A stretch of DNA of 42,082 bases from Planctomycetota bacterium (lineage in GTDB: Bacteria; Planctomycetota; PLA2), in the NCBI GenBank assembly GCA_021776735.1, contig JAJFFH010000053.1:1-42082 (forward strand), given 5' to 3'. Below, one piece after another: positions 10,101 through 16,984 of this stretch. Made by a program: the position numbers and the translations under genes. A model generated the notes under the pieces. That model worked only from the letters and a program-made list of their open reading frames with translations, was not told the DNA's origin and made no database searches. The first letter of the stretch is position 1. The number at the start of each line of letters is the position of its first letter.

Positions 10101-10769
10101 GTTGATCGCCAGGAACACGGGCAGACTGCGCCGGTGCCGCTCGAGCAGCGATTGGCTCGAGGGCCTGCGGCCGATCATCTGGACATCGATGCCGGTCGTG
10201 AAATCGCCGGGCCGCTTGACCGTTTGCGGCGACAAGATCACGTGCAGCCCGTTCTTGTCATGAAACGTGACCGCCTTCCACCCGTCGGGCCGCTGCACGG
10301 CGAAGAGCCCATGGTCGGTGGTGTACAGCGCGAACCCGGGGTAGACGTAGCGCCCCTCGAGCGCCCGCACTACATCCGCGTTCGCCCCCGCCCGCCTCAG
10401 ATCGAGTTTTTGCCGCGCCGAAAGCACGAGCCCAGGCCCGGCGCCGAGAATGTGATCGACGATCTCGGCCACGGGCCGCTTCTCGCGCAGCATGCGCAAG
10501 ACGGTGCGCACGGTCAGCGACGACCCGGACCCAAGCTGCTCGCGCAACGCAGAAAGCAGCGCCTCACCGGCCCCCAGCGCCTTGAGCCGATCGAGATCGC
10601 CGGACGAAAGCACAACATCGTCCGCCTGCCGCACAAGCACGACGATGCGCTCCTGATCCTTTTCGGTCTCGAGCAGGAACTTGAGATCGTCCAGCGTCAG
10701 CCGATCCCCAGCCACCGCAAACGAAAAAAGAAACCCAACCGCCAGCAGGCAAAGAACACGACGCGTCAC
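7200..10769 (-). CDS. Exported trypsin-like serine protease fused to TPR repeats
   Basis: About 1189 aa. I start it at GTG 10769, where a signal peptide begins (hydrophobic residues 4-19); the frame is open further to 10919 but that part is R/P-rich and not coding-like, and TAGAAT lies 7 nt before this GTG. Residues 20-130 form a helical region and 135-300 a beta-rich domain of unknown type. A trypsin-fold protease spans about 310-540 with a plausible triad: His 355/356 in TNHHV, Asp 415 in FIDLALL, Ser 503 in GNSGGP. TPR-like helices follow (about 570-850). The C-terminus holds two FxLYD-like beta modules (NTGRTPLMDLQ and NTSTTPLRNVQ). It is likely a periplasmic or surface protease with protein-protein interaction repeats; the substrate is unknown. 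Confidence 0.85.
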   Translation of the reverse strand: MTRRVLCLLAVGFLFSFAVAGDRLTLDDLKFLLETEKDQERIVVLVRQADDVVLSSGDLDRLKALGAGEALLSALREQLGSGSSLTVRTVLRMLREKRPVAEIVDHILGAGPGLVLSARQKLDLRRAGANADVVRALEGRYVYPGFALYTTDHGLFAVQRPDGWKAVTFHDKNGLHVILSPQTVKRPGDFTTGIDVQMIGRRPSSQSLLERHRRSLPVFLAINRRYALKPAYEAKAVTVDGRPGVEQLLYGTFRETPCALLMVRVVDEDVEFVIQLLAPRAKVAEWGPILRRALRTFRTFPGQKRLFRLRQTLSPTEAIERFRPSVVHVRSLFGNATGFGSGFIVREDGYVLTNHHVICRKKDHGTCTERSKMQLAPKFELVWDSRVGPKPKGAKNRRSPATLVGTVYQSEPFIDLALLKLPPRKTPYRSLPLCRTGRTRATGLVKDGDPVLALGFPLPSRFGVDFLTPTQGAITRLDYRQESGDAQVLDRIRATINIQKGNSGGPLISLVTGGVVGLTTAGGLAIKGETRVVGEQLGHQLASPIDWALHHFPQLRYYPLHRDPPLPAHLELAEMLMGSNLDAAKVELDYVAARVRKLSRVHRADYHYLRHLYARQTNDTKGVLAELDLALGFEPRSFRTLVERVRHTKKINEAIGFADRAVAVKTDSPWGYYHRAAALRRAKRLDEALEDVERSKKNGGASQPDVWQLEGLIRFDRKESDAALKAYRESLRLDPTSIDGGFGVAEYYRRKNDHANVEREFEKVVAGHPDNAKVFDAYSRYLAGRPARKEAALKHSERAIELSLKQGGKPWVGTLRRASKLATELGPRYTTRAVRAAVLLSRHWSAWRRDAHAQLGFAWEKAGRPALAFAHFKASDPRGFFGRLKRQKPVPLPFADVDAIVRTQYDPSLFAEVLSSTTLGFVWSFAVKTGNIAKRWQFWQVFALRRRMENKTRKPPPKKIRPRRVSLMPSIQLGRLVKVSYEGSVNSKSAYAPSSRVIFKNTGRTPLMDLQARIKVIRTVGKKQTVLGVKTRNVHLVLQPGEAYKMRFAWIPWSEMKKLGIDRNKVTHYSCSILAAVNASVLKYVKVRGAYRKDKSVYDYTVTNTSTTPLRNVQIRCDFVDTKGRPIPRDDGTPAHMWAFIPGTLQPGKSFSGSSKSWADWKQIRNLGVKANNVTVRLVVAHAKAGKPR
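9423..9435 (+). repeat. Weak relative of the 13-bp dispersed word
   Basis: ATCGCCGTCCTTG inside the trypsin/TPR gene shares the core ATCGCCGTCC and the TTGAC tail with the near copies at 17100 and 25694. On the minus strand it is read as K-D-G-D-P, a common protease loop, so chance is a real alternative. Confidence 0.3.
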
Positions 10770-10776
10770 GCCAAAG

Positions 10777-10782
10777 ATTCTA
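10777..10782 (-). promoter_or_regulatory. -10-like hexamer TAGAAT, leaderless-type
   Basis: Minus-strand TAGAAT with a 7-nt spacer before GTG 10769 and no Shine-Dalgarno. Confidence 0.45.
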
Positions 10783-10818
10783 GCGCAGAACCAAGCCCGC
10801 CCCGAAGCTACGTCAGGA

Positions 10819-10834
10819 ACGGACGGCGATGTTT
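10819..10834 (-). repeat. 13-bp dispersed word, exact copy 3
   Basis: ACGGACGGCGATGTTT on the plus strand, the complement of AAACATCGCCGTCCGT. It is followed on the minus strand by TCCTG, as also in the copies at 23295 and 31170. It lies in the divergent gap between the protease and the STAND gene. Confidence 0.85.
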
Positions 10835-10836
10835 GT

Positions 10837-10850
10837 GGGGGCATGCCCCC
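10837..10850. other. 14-bp perfect palindrome in divergent promoter region
   Basis: GGGGGCATGCCCCC reads the same on both strands and lies between the divergent starts at 10769 and 10897. It could be a dimeric regulator site or form a cruciform or hairpin. It directly abuts the dispersed-word copy at 10819-10834. Confidence 0.5.
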
Positions 10851-10883
10851 GCGGCCCGCAGTCCAACGCGCCCGGCGGGCGGG

Positions 10884-10889
10884 TACAAT
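10884..10889 (+). promoter_or_regulatory. -10-like hexamer TACAAT
   Basis: TACAAT is followed by a 7-nt spacer and ATG 10897, the start of an 11-codon reading frame that leads into the STAND gene. The -35 is unclear. Confidence 0.45.
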
Positions 10890-10896
10890 CGGTGCG

Positions 10897-10932
10897 ATGT
10901 TGGCGCCGGGCGGACACACGGAGAAACGCTAG
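10897..10932 (+). CDS. Possible 11-aa leader peptide
   Basis: ATG 10897 opens a short frame (MLAPGGHTEKR) that ends in TAG at 10930-10932. This overlaps the GTG start of the DUF4062 frame as TAGTG, an arrangement typical of translational coupling. It carries the leaderless-type TACAAT signal. Too short to judge by coding statistics; it may simply be the translated 5' leader. Confidence 0.3.
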   Translation: MLAPGGHTEKR

Positions 10933-13547
10933 TGCCGGGAGGGCAGGCTCCGTATCGGGTGTTCGTCAGCGCGGTCAGCCGGGAGCTCGGCGCCGAGCGT
11001 TTCGACGTTGCCCGAGTCTTGCGCCGCAAGGGGCTGCATGTCGATGTGCAGGACATGGCGTTTCGCCAGGGGCCGGGCACGCTCTTGGCGAAGCTGACAG
11101 CTACGATCGATCTGTGTGACGCCGTGGTCTGCCTCGTAGGCGAGACCGAAGGCGCGGGTCCGAGCGCGGAGGCGGTGGCATCCATCGAGTGCCCGACGTA
11201 CGCCCGATATCTCCGAGAGAGCGGCCAAACAGACGCTTCCTACACGCAGTGGGAGCTGCTCCTCGCGCTCGACGCTGGCTGCGATTTCTATCTGTCCTTC
11301 ACGCCGGACGATGATGCCGCGCCGGACTCTCGCCAGCTTGCCTTTCGGCGTTGGCTATTCAGCCAGGGGCAGGACTATCAGCGCATCACGAGTCGGGAAC
11401 AGTTGATCGAGGACGTACTCGTCCTCGACTTGCCCACGCTGGCCTTGACGAAGCCTCAAAACCTCCCGTATCCGTCGCTCGGTGATTTGTTCAAGGGACG
11501 CGAGAGTTTCCTCGGGACGCTGCGGAACCGTTTGGTGCGGCCTTGAATAGGGGCAGCCGCAATCTATCCCAACCAAGCCATCCACGGGCTGGGCGGAACG
11601 GGCAAGACCCGCGCCGCGGTGGAGTACGCCTGGCGCTTTGCCGACGAGTACTCTGCATGTCTGTTCATCTCCGCGCCAAGCCCGGAGGAGTTCCGCCGCA
11701 ATCTCGCCGAGCTGACAACCGAGCTCGGAATCGCCGCAGGAGTCACGGAGGAACAAGGCCGTTTTCAGGCGACCCTCGACTGGCTGGGTCGCGACAATCA
11801 AGCCGAGTGGCTGCTCATCCTCGACAACGTGGACACCGACGATGTGGCGGTCGAGGTCCGAGCACATCTCCCGCGCCTAGCAAAGGGCCATGTGATTGTC
11901 ACCTCGCGCCTTTCGAATTGGGCGGGTGGCGTCGAACCGATGGAGTTGGGCGTACTGGAGCCGGAGGACGCGACGAAGTTTCTGCTGGAGCGAACGAACG
12001 GACGCTCGAAGCAGGATGACGACGTTGCGCAGGCAGAGGGATTGGCAAGAGACCTCGACGGATTGGCGCTGGCACTTGAGCAAGCCGGCGCGTTTGTCGT
12101 TGCACGACGCAAGAGTCTCGCCGAATACAGAAGGCGCTGGAACGAAGCGGACAAGAAAGTCCATGAATGGTTCAAGCCGGAGGTCAGCCAGTACCCGAAG
12201 TCGGTCGCCAAGACATGGCAAACAACGTTCGACGAACTCTCCACCGCGGCCCGCGCGCTGCTAAGGATTCTCTGCTGGCTGGCCCCCGATCCGCTACCGA
12301 GCTTCCTGTTCGATGGCGCGATCGTTGGCCAGGGAGGGATAAAGCTCGGAGCCGATGACGACGCCGCCGCGGAGGACGCGCTTGAGGAGCTGATCCGATA
12401 CTCGTTCCTCCAACCGGCAAAGGAAGCGGAGTTTGAGAGTCCGGGTCAGATCCACCGGGTGTTCGCAGCGGTGACACGCAGTCGGGAACCGAATCCGGAG
12501 CAGACGTTCGCTGTGGCGGTTGCGCTGGTCGAAGCTGCCGCCCAAGGAAGTCCTCAGGACGTGCGGACATGGCGGGTCTGGGATCCTTTGCGCGCGCATG
12601 TTGCCCAAATCCTCGCGGTAGCGGAGCAACGTGGGCACACGAAGTCCACGACGCGCCTGATGAGCCAGCTAGCGCTTCTTTTCATGGTGAAGGGAGACTC
12701 CGGCGAAGCGGAGCCGCTGATGCGTCGTACGCTGTCGGTCGCCGAGTCTTCGTACGATGCGGGCCACCCTGAGGTCGCAAGGGCTCTGAACGACCTGGCC
12801 TCGTTGCTTGGCGGGACGAGCCGCTTCGTCGAGGCGTAGCCGTTGATGCGTCGTGTGCTGTCGATCTACGAGTCCTCGTACGGTCTGGACCACCCGAGGG
12901 TGGCGAGCGCCCTGAATAATCTGGCATCGTTGCTTAAGGCGACCAATCGCTTCGTCGAGGCGTAGCCGCTGACGCGTCGTGCGCTGTCGATCGACGAATC
13001 TTCGTACGGTCCAGACCACCCTACAGTCGCAAGGGATCTGAACAACCTAACCACGCTGCTTCTGAGCACGAACCGCCTTGTCGAGGCGGAGCCGCTGATA
13101 CGTCGTGCGCTGTCGATCGACGAGTCTTCGTACGGTCTGGACCAACCTGCGGTCGCAAGGGATCTGCACAACCTGGCGCATTTGTTGCAATCGACGGATC
13201 GCTTCCTCGAGGCAGAGCCGTTGATGCGTCGTGCGCTGTCGATCTACAAGTCTTCGTACGGTGCGGGCCACCCTGAGGTCGCAGGGATTCTGAACAACCT
13301 GGCTAGGTTGCTTCAGTCGATGAATCGCTTCGTCGAGGCGGAGCCTCTGATGCGTCGTGTGATCGAGATCATCTGCAAGTTCACGCGCTCGACCGGGCAT
13401 CTTCACCCGAAACTTCGGTTGGTCGTGGCCAACTATCGAGGGCTGCTCACCGCGATGGGCGTCGATCGCGCCGAGGCCATGAGGCGACTGACCGAGGCGG
13501 GTTTCGATCCCGCTTGGCTGAAGACACCGGACAATTCGGATTCGTAG
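10932..13547 (+). pseudogene. DUF4062 + NB-ARC + TPR (STAND-type) gene with three in-frame stops
   Basis: One uninterrupted frame from GTG 10932 to TAG 13547 (872 codons) encodes an N-terminal DUF4062 domain (about residues 8-170: YRVFVSAVSREL, a conserved QWELLLAL segment), an NB-ARC-type NTPase with Walker A GLGGTGKT near residue 220 and Walker B LLILDNVD near 300, and C-terminal tandem TPRs. It contains TGA at 11544-11546, just before the NTPase, and TAG at 12837-12839 and 12963-12965, each replacing the first GAG of a 126-bp repeat unit. There is no frameshift anywhere. After the TGA no start codon precedes Walker A, so the NTPase cannot be made independently with its P-loop. STAND proteins of this type signal in stress or antiphage responses. 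The simplest reading is a recent pseudogene; stop-codon readthrough is the alternative. Confidence 0.8.
12711..13370 (+). repeat. Tandem 126-bp units encoding TPR (42 aa each)
   Basis: Units begin at 12711, 12837, 12963, 13089, 13215 and 13341 with near-identical GAGCCG[CT]TGATGCGTCGT starts, at exactly 126-bp spacing; the sixth diverges after about 30 bp. Each encodes one A/E-P-L-M-R-R-A-L-S...HP-x-V-A...LNNLA-x-LL TPR-like pair. Units 2 and 3 share the same GAG-to-TAG change at their first codon, indicating duplication or gene conversion between units after the mutation. Confidence 0.9.
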
Positions 13548-13551
13548 TTCT

Positions 13552-13575
13552 TTGCCCCCGTTGTCCGGGGGGGCA
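13552..13575. terminator. GC-rich hairpin between convergent genes
   Basis: TGCCCCC and GGGGGCA (or CCCCCG/CGGGGG) pair around a short loop, 5 bp after the STAND gene stop and 75 bp before the stop of the C25 gene. There is no T-run, so if it terminates it would be weak or bidirectional. Confidence 0.45.
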
Positions 13576-13579
13576 CGGT

Positions 13580-13593
13580 CATCGCCGTCCCGT
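13580..13593 (+). repeat. 13-bp dispersed word, one-base insertion
   Basis: CATCGCCGTCCCGT matches the word with one extra C. It lies in the convergent gap next to the hairpin at 13552-13575, and is followed downstream by GTGTGTCGG, as the copy at 2874 is followed by CTGTGTCGG. Confidence 0.6.
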
Positions 13594-13650
13594 GTTCGCG
13601 CTCCGTGTGTCGGTGCGAGCGGGCCCGTTTGCTGCGTGCGTGCTTCGTCT

Positions 13651-15168
13651 TCAATCTCGCGGCCCGTGCACCCACACCGGGACCGAGCTCGCGGCGGCAG
13701 CCGATTGGCCTTTCACCCATACTCGGGCGTGGTATTGGCCGGGGACCAGCTTCACCGGGATCAGGAGTTGGACCTTGGTCGGGGTCTTGGCGGGGAGCTT
13801 GATCTTGCGGGTTATTCGGACCCAGTTGTTCGAGCGCTTGTAGGCTCGCTTGAACGATTCTTCCGCGTCGTTCAGGCGCGGCTGGACGGCGGGCGTGCGT
13901 TCGGCCAGCAACTCCACCGTGGATTCGCCGGCGATGGGGGACTCGATTGTCAACGTGAGCGGCAGACCGATGGTCGTGCGCTTGCTGGCCGTGATCTTGG
14001 CTCGCTTCGGGTGGGGGAGGCGCATCGCCGGGTCGCCCAGCAGGTTGAAGAGCCACAGGTTTTCTTCGCGTTCGATCTTGCGGTCTTTGGCGCTGGGCTT
14101 GTAGGCGAAGGCCATCAGCTCCATGTACTGGCGCGTGCGGTCTTGCGGCTTCGGTTTGGCGAGGCGCACCTTGGCACGTTGGAGCACCTCGCCGATCGTG
14201 GATACGCGGTCCTGAAACATCGCCTCCATGATTTCCTTGGACAGGATGCCGTTGGCGTACGGCATGGACACACGCGACGCGGCCAGAATCGCGACCGGTC
14301 CTTGCGGCTGCTTGAGTACGACCTCGGCGAGGCTGTCCGGGGCGCCGTCGAAATGGCCGGTCGAACACGCGCAAAAGTACGCGATCGGGGCGCCGTGGCG
14401 GGCCTTGAGTTCGTACGCGTCGTCCTCGGTCATGATGCGGTAGCGCTTGCCCTTGTAGCGCACGCGGTCGAGCCGACCGCGACTGCCGTGACCGATGTAC
14501 GCCACGATCAGCGCGCCCTCGTTGAACCGTTCGAGCGTCACGTCGCGGATCGACGCGGGCGGCGGGCAAAACGGCGACGTCGGATTGCCGAACGTCACGT
14601 GCAGGTCGTACGACGGCGCGACCAGGTCCTTGAGGAACTTCGTGGTGACCATCTCGATGGCCGCGTCCTGAAAAAACCCGAAGCCGCCCACGCCCGCGAC
14701 GATGTTGACGCGCCGCCGCCACGGGCCGAAGTCGGTGTTGTTCTCGTACGCCACAACCCTGCCCAGCATCGTGCGCGCCTCGGCCACGTTGTCCGCCGGA
14801 ATACGCCCGATCGCCAAATCCGGCACGCCGTCGCCGTCGCGATCCGCAAGCCAGTTGTCGTTCGCAATCCGGGGGTCGCGCTCATACGGCTTGATCGCCA
14901 CCCCCGCCCGATACCCGCAAGCAATCGCCCGCGCGTCACCCAGCAACAACACGAACCGAAGGTCCGCCCCCGCCCCCCCCACAAGCTTCTTCAGACCGGC
15001 TGCGTCCACGGACGGCGCGCGCACGAGCACCTTGTGCCCCTGCGCCTCGCGATGCTTGCGCCAAGCGCCAATCGCCGGCTGCAACTCCTTCGGCGCGATG
15101 ACAAGAATGTCGTGAGCAAGCACCGGCGCAGCGAGCAGGCACAGAAGGACGGCGAAGGAACGTCTCAT
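13651..15168 (-). CDS. Gingipain-type peptidase (C25-like), exported
   Basis: 505 aa with a signal peptide (hydrophobic residues 5-17, cleavage after VLA near 18). It matches the caspase-fold C25 pattern: alternating beta strands and helices, a DLAIGRIPA strand around residue 117, the catalytic His in YIGHGS (His 227) and the catalytic Cys in FCACSTGHFDG (Cys 268, with Cys 266 adjacent). The C-terminal 150 residues look beta-rich, like the Ig-like domain that follows the catalytic domain in gingipains. Gingipain relatives are secreted cysteine endopeptidases cutting after Arg or Lys; specificity here is unknown. The short length suggests no long pro-region. Start ATG is supported by TAGACT 7 nt upstream. 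It follows the DUF433 gene on the same strand. Confidence 0.8.
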   Translation of the reverse strand: MRRSFAVLLCLLAAPVLAHDILVIAPKELQPAIGAWRKHREAQGHKVLVRAPSVDAAGLKKLVGGAGADLRFVLLLGDARAIACGYRAGVAIKPYERDPRIANDNWLADRDGDGVPDLAIGRIPADNVAEARTMLGRVVAYENNTDFGPWRRRVNIVAGVGGFGFFQDAAIEMVTTKFLKDLVAPSYDLHVTFGNPTSPFCPPPASIRDVTLERFNEGALIVAYIGHGSRGRLDRVRYKGKRYRIMTEDDAYELKARHGAPIAYFCACSTGHFDGAPDSLAEVVLKQPQGPVAILAASRVSMPYANGILSKEIMEAMFQDRVSTIGEVLQRAKVRLAKPKPQDRTRQYMELMAFAYKPSAKDRKIEREENLWLFNLLGDPAMRLPHPKRAKITASKRTTIGLPLTLTIESPIAGESTVELLAERTPAVQPRLNDAEESFKRAYKRSNNWVRITRKIKLPAKTPTKVQLLIPVKLVPGQYHARVWVKGQSAAAASSVPVWVHGPRD

Positions 15169-15175
15169 TGCACCC

Positions 15176-15181
15176 AGTCTA
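15176..15181 (-). promoter_or_regulatory. -10-like hexamer TAGACT, leaderless-type
   Basis: Minus-strand TAGACT, 7-nt spacer, then ATG 15168 of the C25 gene; no Shine-Dalgarno sequence. Confidence 0.45.
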
Positions 15182-15225
15182 CGCGCCGACGTACAGCGCC
15201 GCTCGGCACGACGAGCAACGTCTCG

Positions 15226-15435
15226 CTAACGCACGCTGCGCTTGCTGGCGAAACGGAGGCATGCGCGGATGTCCTCCGCCACCAAGTCCGGCATCTCTTC
15301 CAGTACCTGTTCGACGGAGAGGCCGTGGGCCAAGAGATCGAGCACGTCGGTCACGCGGATGCGCATGCCGCGGACACAGGGCCGCCCGCCACACTGGGCG
15401 GGATCGACGGTGATTCTCTCGGCAACGTCAGCCAT
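15226..15435 (-). CDS. DUF433 antitoxin-like protein, orphan
   Basis: 69 aa matching the DUF433 family throughout: ITVDPAQCGGRPCVRGMRIRV is the diagnostic N-terminal block, followed by the helical DLLAHGLSVEQVLEEMPDL region that resembles a small helix-turn-helix. DUF433 proteins are usually encoded directly before a DUF5615 PIN-like toxin. Here the next gene on the strand is the C25 peptidase and no PIN-like frame fits in the 57-bp gap, so the partner is missing. It may act as a lone DNA-binding regulator or be a remnant of a toxin-antitoxin pair. I chose ATG 15435, not the ATG at 15480, because the family begins here and TAGAAT lies 10 nt upstream. Confidence 0.8.
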   Translation of the reverse strand: MADVAERITVDPAQCGGRPCVRGMRIRVTDVLDLLAHGLSVEQVLEEMPDLVAEDIRACLRFASKRSVR

Positions 15436-15484
15436 GATGACTCGTATTCTACCGCAGACGGCCGCGATCGGTGTGCGCACTCGC

Positions 15485-16153
15485 TCAGACCGTCAACACC
15501 AGCCCGTCTTCGGCCAGCGGCAGGTTCGTGTCCGGTTCGTGCTGGATATGGGTCAGGTACACACGCCTTGGTTGCGCGTCCGCGCAAATCTCGGCGCACG
15601 CGGCGGCGTTGCAGTGCTTGTCGAACTCGCCGGTGCATTCGAGCAGCGCCAGGTCCGCGCCGCGCAATGCTTCGCGCACGCCCGGGCAGTCCGCCGTGTC
15701 GCCGCTGTACGCGAGCGTTTGTCCGTCCGCCGTGAGGCGAATGCACACGGCTTCGTCGGAGTGATCTGCGGGTAGCGTACGGACGGCGATGTTTTCGGCG
15801 ACGTGTTCGAGTTCGGCGAACGAGATGATGTTGGGGGCGGGAAGCCAGCCGTCGGGGTACGCCGCGCACACGCGCTCGACGAACGCGCGCGTACCCGGCG
15901 GGCCGGCGATCGTGAGCTGGTCGTCGCGGTGCCACAGGAGCCCCGCAAGGTCGCCGGTGTGGTCGATGTGGAAGTGGCTGAGCACCACCGCGCGCAGCCG
16001 ACTTGTATCGAGTCCCGCTTTGAGCGCGCGCTGATACGTGCCGGGCGAGGCGTCGAGCAGGAGCTGGCCGCCGGACCACTCGACAAGATATCCGGAGCTG
16101 GAGCGGCGGGCTGTGGGGCACGCGGCTCCGGAGCCGAGGACGGTGACAAGCAT
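15485..16153 (-). CDS. MBL-fold metal-dependent hydrolase (RNase Z/PhnP-like)
   Basis: 222 aa. The N-terminus MLVTVLGSGAACP and the metal-binding block HFHIDHTGD (His 60, His 62, Asp 64, His 65) identify a metallo-beta-lactamase fold; YSGDTAD supplies the bridging Asp, and the His in the final TH-x-Q-H segment completes the site. The organisation (GSG start, SGDT) is that of the RNase Z / arylsulfatase / PhnP branch that cleaves phosphodiesters or related esters. No RNase Z flexible arm is visible, so tRNA 3' processing is uncertain. Cytoplasmic: no signal peptide. It is divergent from thiD with only 15 bp between the start codons. One exact 13-bp word lies inside (read as N-I-A-V-R). Confidence 0.85.
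   Translation of the reverse strand: MLVTVLGSGAACPTARRSSSGYLVEWSGGQLLLDASPGTYQRALKAGLDTSRLRAVVLSHFHIDHTGDLAGLLWHRDDQLTIAGPPGTRAFVERVCAAYPDGWLPAPNIISFAELEHVAENIAVRTLPADHSDEAVCIRLTADGQTLAYSGDTADCPGVREALRGADLALLECTGEFDKHCNAAACAEICADAQPRRVYLTHIQHEPDTNLPLAEDGLVLTV
15779..15791 (-). repeat. 13-bp dispersed word, exact copy inside MBL gene
   Basis: Plus-strand ACGGACGGCGATG, continuing as TTTT. Read on the coding strand as AAC ATC GCC GTC CGT (N-I-A-V-R). Confidence 0.85.
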
Positions 16154-16168
16154 GCTCTATTAGAAGGC

Positions 16169-16984
16169 ATGGCTGACTTGGCGGCGCCCACCGCACTGAT
16201 CCCCACCGCATTGACCATTGCCGGGTCCGATCCGTCGGGAGGGGCCGGAATTCAGGGCGACCTCAAGACGTTTTTTGCGCACGGGGTGCACGGGATGGCC
16301 GTGCTTGCTGCGTTGACGGCGCAGAACGTTCGTGGGGTCTTCGGGGTGCATGACGTGCCGCCTGACTTTGTCGTGGCGCAACTCAAGGCAGCACTCGACG
16401 ACCGTCCGGTCTCAGCGATCAAGACCGGCATGCTGTCCGTGCCGCTGACGATCGACGCCGTGGCGTCGGTGCTCGAACGACGCCCGCCGGCCCACCTCGT
16501 CGTTGATCCGGTGATGGTCGCGACCTCGGGGGCGCCGCTGCTGCGCGACGATGCCGTACGGATCCTGGTCGAGCGGATCTTCCCGCTCGCGAGCGTCATC
16601 ACGCCGAACCTGCCGGAGGCCGAGCGCTTGCTCGGACAGCCCGTGGACGATCCGATGGCTGCCGCGCGCGCGCTCTTGCAGCTCGGGCCGAAGGCGGTGC
16701 TGCTCAAGGGGGGCCACGGAACCGGCGACACCGTTTTGGACGTGCTCGTCGGCGATGGGGTCGAGCAGCGCTGGGTCGAACCGCGCATCGATACCGATCA
16801 GACCCACGGCACCGGTTGCGCGCTCGCGGCGGGCCTCGCGGCGCGGCTGGCGCACGGCGATTCGTTGCCTGACGCCGTGACGGCGGCGCGCGCGTTTGTC
16901 CGCCGCGGGCTCGAGCACGCAGCGCATGGCGCGGTCAACCATTTGGCCATGTCCGGAGGGCTGGCGATGAGGACTCGACCGTGA
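16169..16984 (+). CDS. thiD: Hydroxymethylpyrimidine/phosphomethylpyrimidine kinase
   Basis: 271 aa, the usual length for ThiD. The ribokinase-fold signatures are complete: TIAGSDPSGGAGIQGDLKTF at the N-terminus (pyrimidine pocket), KTGML, VVDPVMVATSG, TPNLPEAE, VLLKGGH and the C-terminal THGTGCALAAGLAA containing the catalytic base and anion hole. It phosphorylates HMP and HMP-P to HMP-PP for thiamine biosynthesis in the cytoplasm. The stop overlaps the start of the DUF2520 gene by 4 bp (GTGA), so the two are translationally coupled. ATG 16169 is chosen because it leads directly into the family N-terminus; it lies 15 bp from the divergent MBL start. Confidence 0.95.
   Translation: MADLAAPTALIPTALTIAGSDPSGGAGIQGDLKTFFAHGVHGMAVLAALTAQNVRGVFGVHDVPPDFVVAQLKAALDDRPVSAIKTGMLSVPLTIDAVASVLERRPPAHLVVDPVMVATSGAPLLRDDAVRILVERIFPLASVITPNLPEAERLLGQPVDDPMAAARALLQLGPKAVLLKGGHGTGDTVLDVLVGDGVEQRWVEPRIDTDQTHGTGCALAAGLAARLAHGDSLPDAVTAARAFVRRGLEHAAHGAVNHLAMSGGLAMRTRP

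Noticed and set aside
12711..13370. CRISPR-like regular repeat spacing (126 bp)
   Set aside because: Units are contiguous coding TPR repeats with no unique spacers, so not a CRISPR array. No other array was seen.
10932..13547. Genetic-code change (TAG or TGA recoded) as explanation of the stops
   Set aside because: All other genes here use TGA and TAG as normal terminators and TGG for Trp, so wholesale recoding is unlikely; only site-specific readthrough remains possible.
13552..15735. 727-codon open frame antisense to the C25 and DUF433 genes
   Set aside because: It crosses two well-supported genes and an intergenic hairpin; no family motif.
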